From: Jimgerdemannia flammicorona
Taxonomy: Eukaryota > Mucoromycota > Endogonomycetes > Endogonales > Endogonaceae
Assembly: GCA_003990745.1 (NCBI GenBank)
Contig: RBNI01002455.1
Location: 1 to 18,458 of the forward strand
Length of the DNA stretch: 18,458 nt
Direction of reading: 5' to 3'
The notes under the pieces were generated by a model. It did no database searches, had not been told where the DNA came from, and saw only the letters and a program-made list of their open reading frames with translations. Below are positions 17,701-18,458 of the stretch, piece after piece (positions within the stretch are counted from its first letter, which is position 1; every line of letters begins with the position of its first letter). The translations under genes were made by a program, and so were the position numbers.

Positions 17701-18458
17701 TGTGGCAATGGGATAGACTATTACTAAGGGGAATTCCACTTACTGAGTTTGATATTAGTGATGGAGTAGAGTGTCAGTGGGGACTTGGCCAGGATCTTTG
17801 GCCAAGCAGTTGGCAGACAGTGGGGATTGGTGAGGAGTGGGACTAGGCAGAAATCTGGACCTGAAGTACTGAGGTACAGTGGTGGCTTCCTCCCAAGTTC
17901 TGGGTAGTATGGTGGCGAATGCTGTGAAGGAATGTTATGTTGAATTTCCATGCTGGGTATCTGGTGGATGGTGGCTGATTGGATTGTGAGGAGTGTTATA
18001 ATGTAGGGCAAGCTGGGGGTTTTATACAGATGCTGGAACATTGGCTGGGAGAGTGCAAGATGTTGGGGGACTTTTGGGTAGCTATAGGGAACAGACTGGG
18101 TATAGAAAGGAGGCTGGATGGCAAGCAAGGTCACTGAGAGGATTTAAGATCTAGACTAGTGGGAGGTGTTGGTAATGGGTGGCTCACTATAGGGTGGGTG
18201 ATTGTAGTGTAAGTAGGGTTGGCTAGACATTGGCTATTTGTTTTTGAGAAAGGGTGACAGACAGGGACACAGGAGAAGTTGGTAAGATGGGAAGAGTTGA
18301 TGGGTGATCTTCTTACTGAGTGGTGGGTGGGTTGGAGTCCCCAGGGTGGGCAACATCGCCATCTGGTGGAAGGGATCTATAGCCAGAGTGGTGGGAGGGT
18401 GGAGATAGTGGTTGACAAAGTGGTCTTCTATTGAGAGAATGTGGGAGTAAGGGGGGGG
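14793..18458 (+). pseudogene. LINE ORF2 (AP-endonuclease, RT, zinc finger), broken and incomplete at contig end
   Basis: ORF2 nicks the target and primes reverse transcription there. It starts with ATG 14793, three bases after the ORF1 stop. Endonuclease: SPNVNGLQG, then LLQNIW where the family has a catalytic Glu after LQ, GGDFN (15225-15239), RIDWI and SDH (15492-15500). The linker keeps GERPTRYLSRLLKARR. RT: PGEDGLPWNFWKK, NWRPIMLLD, motif A FLDQEKAYD (Asp 16634-16636), GVPQGDLLSS and AFADD (16923-16937). The thumb region includes LWYVVYHLDFPAW. Frame changes lie near 15720-15775 and near 16655-16670, just after motif A. About two dozen in-frame stops occur, mostly TGA. The coding frame is still running at the contig end. 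It is inactive, but the layout is clear. Confidence 0.87.
17985..18056 (+). other. C-terminal zf-RVT-like CCHC finger of LINE ORF2
   Basis: In the RT frame, Cys codons lie at 17985-17987 and 17994-17996 (CEEC), then LEHWLGEC with His at 18039-18041 and Cys at 18054-18056, giving C-x2-C-x14-H-x4-C. Upstream lies LPPKFWVVWWRML, the usual start of the zf-RVT domain that follows LINE RTs. All four ligands are intact. Confidence 0.7.

Larger units (their letters stand above)
12740..18458 (+). mobile_element. LINE (non-LTR retrotransposon), L1/Tx1-like, decayed, 3' end off contig
   Basis: It has two coding regions in the LINE order: ORF1, then ORF2 with AP-type endonuclease, reverse transcriptase and a C-terminal Cys/His finger. 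The left limit is approximate. Element B protease similarity stops near 12720, and the plus strand switches from A/C-rich to strongly G-rich between about 12740 and 12840. The 3' UTR, tail and target duplication are outside the window. The RT motifs (NWRPIMLLDMDWKL, FLDQEKAYD, GVPQGDLLSS, AFADDIVVG, SGVKLNWYK) resemble L1/Tx1-type LINEs, known in fungi as Deceiver-like, more than Tad-type. That clade call needs a tree. At least four frameshifts and many TGA/TAG stops make it inactive. Confidence 0.88.

Noticed and set aside
1..18458. tRNA, rRNA, CRISPR array, telomere repeat or host gene
   Set aside because: No cloverleaf with T-loop GGTTCGA-type signature, no regularly spaced identical repeats, no TTAGGG arrays, and no coding sequence outside the mobile elements could be supported.

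Overview
The window looks like a gene-poor, repeat-only contig from a filamentous fungus. The evidence is nested LTR retrotransposons and a LINE, all scarred by C-to-T/G-to-A transitions of the repeat-induced-mutation or methyl-cytosine-deamination kind. There is no host gene, rRNA or tRNA that I can support. A basidiomycete is a reasonable guess, because the LINE RT is L1/Tx1-like and most mutations sit in CpG, but this is low-confidence inference. The contig begins in a 64-A run and ends in a G8 run, so both ends are probably assembly breaks in low-complexity sequence.

Layout. 1-2175: poly-A, then very AT-rich DNA holding worn-out minus-strand reading frames of an unidentified older element. 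2180-8897: a complete Ty3/gypsy LTR retrotransposon on the minus strand (element A). It has two 472-bp LTRs, a 4-bp target duplication ATGT, a primer-binding site, a polypurine tract and the order gag, protease, Cys/His-rich module, dUTPase, reverse transcriptase, RNase H, integrase. A separate intact 124-codon ORF follows pol. 8902-9186: AT-rich spacer with a degenerate 14-bp tandem repeat. 9187 to about 12720: the 5' part of a second LTR retrotransposon (element B) on the plus strand, with a 1176-bp LTR, PBS and one continuous gag-protease frame containing about 25 stops. About 12740-18458: a LINE on the plus strand (ORF1, then ORF2 with AP-endonuclease, RT and a C-terminal zinc finger). It interrupts element B in its protease region and runs off the right end.

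How the parts relate. All elements are decayed and cannot be autonomous as read. Element A is the youngest-looking: its LTRs are 96.4% identical and all 17 differences are transitions. The LTRs of A and B share a core module (TATA box, exactly 20 bases from the TATA start to an identical 18-mer containing AATAAA), although the rest of the LTRs looks unrelated.

Most unusual are (i) a dUTPase domain preceded by a Cys/His-rich putative zinc-binding module between protease and RT of a gypsy element, (ii) the extra ORF overlapping the 3' end of pol, and (iii) the shared LTR core. All identifications are from motif reading by eye; no database search was possible.
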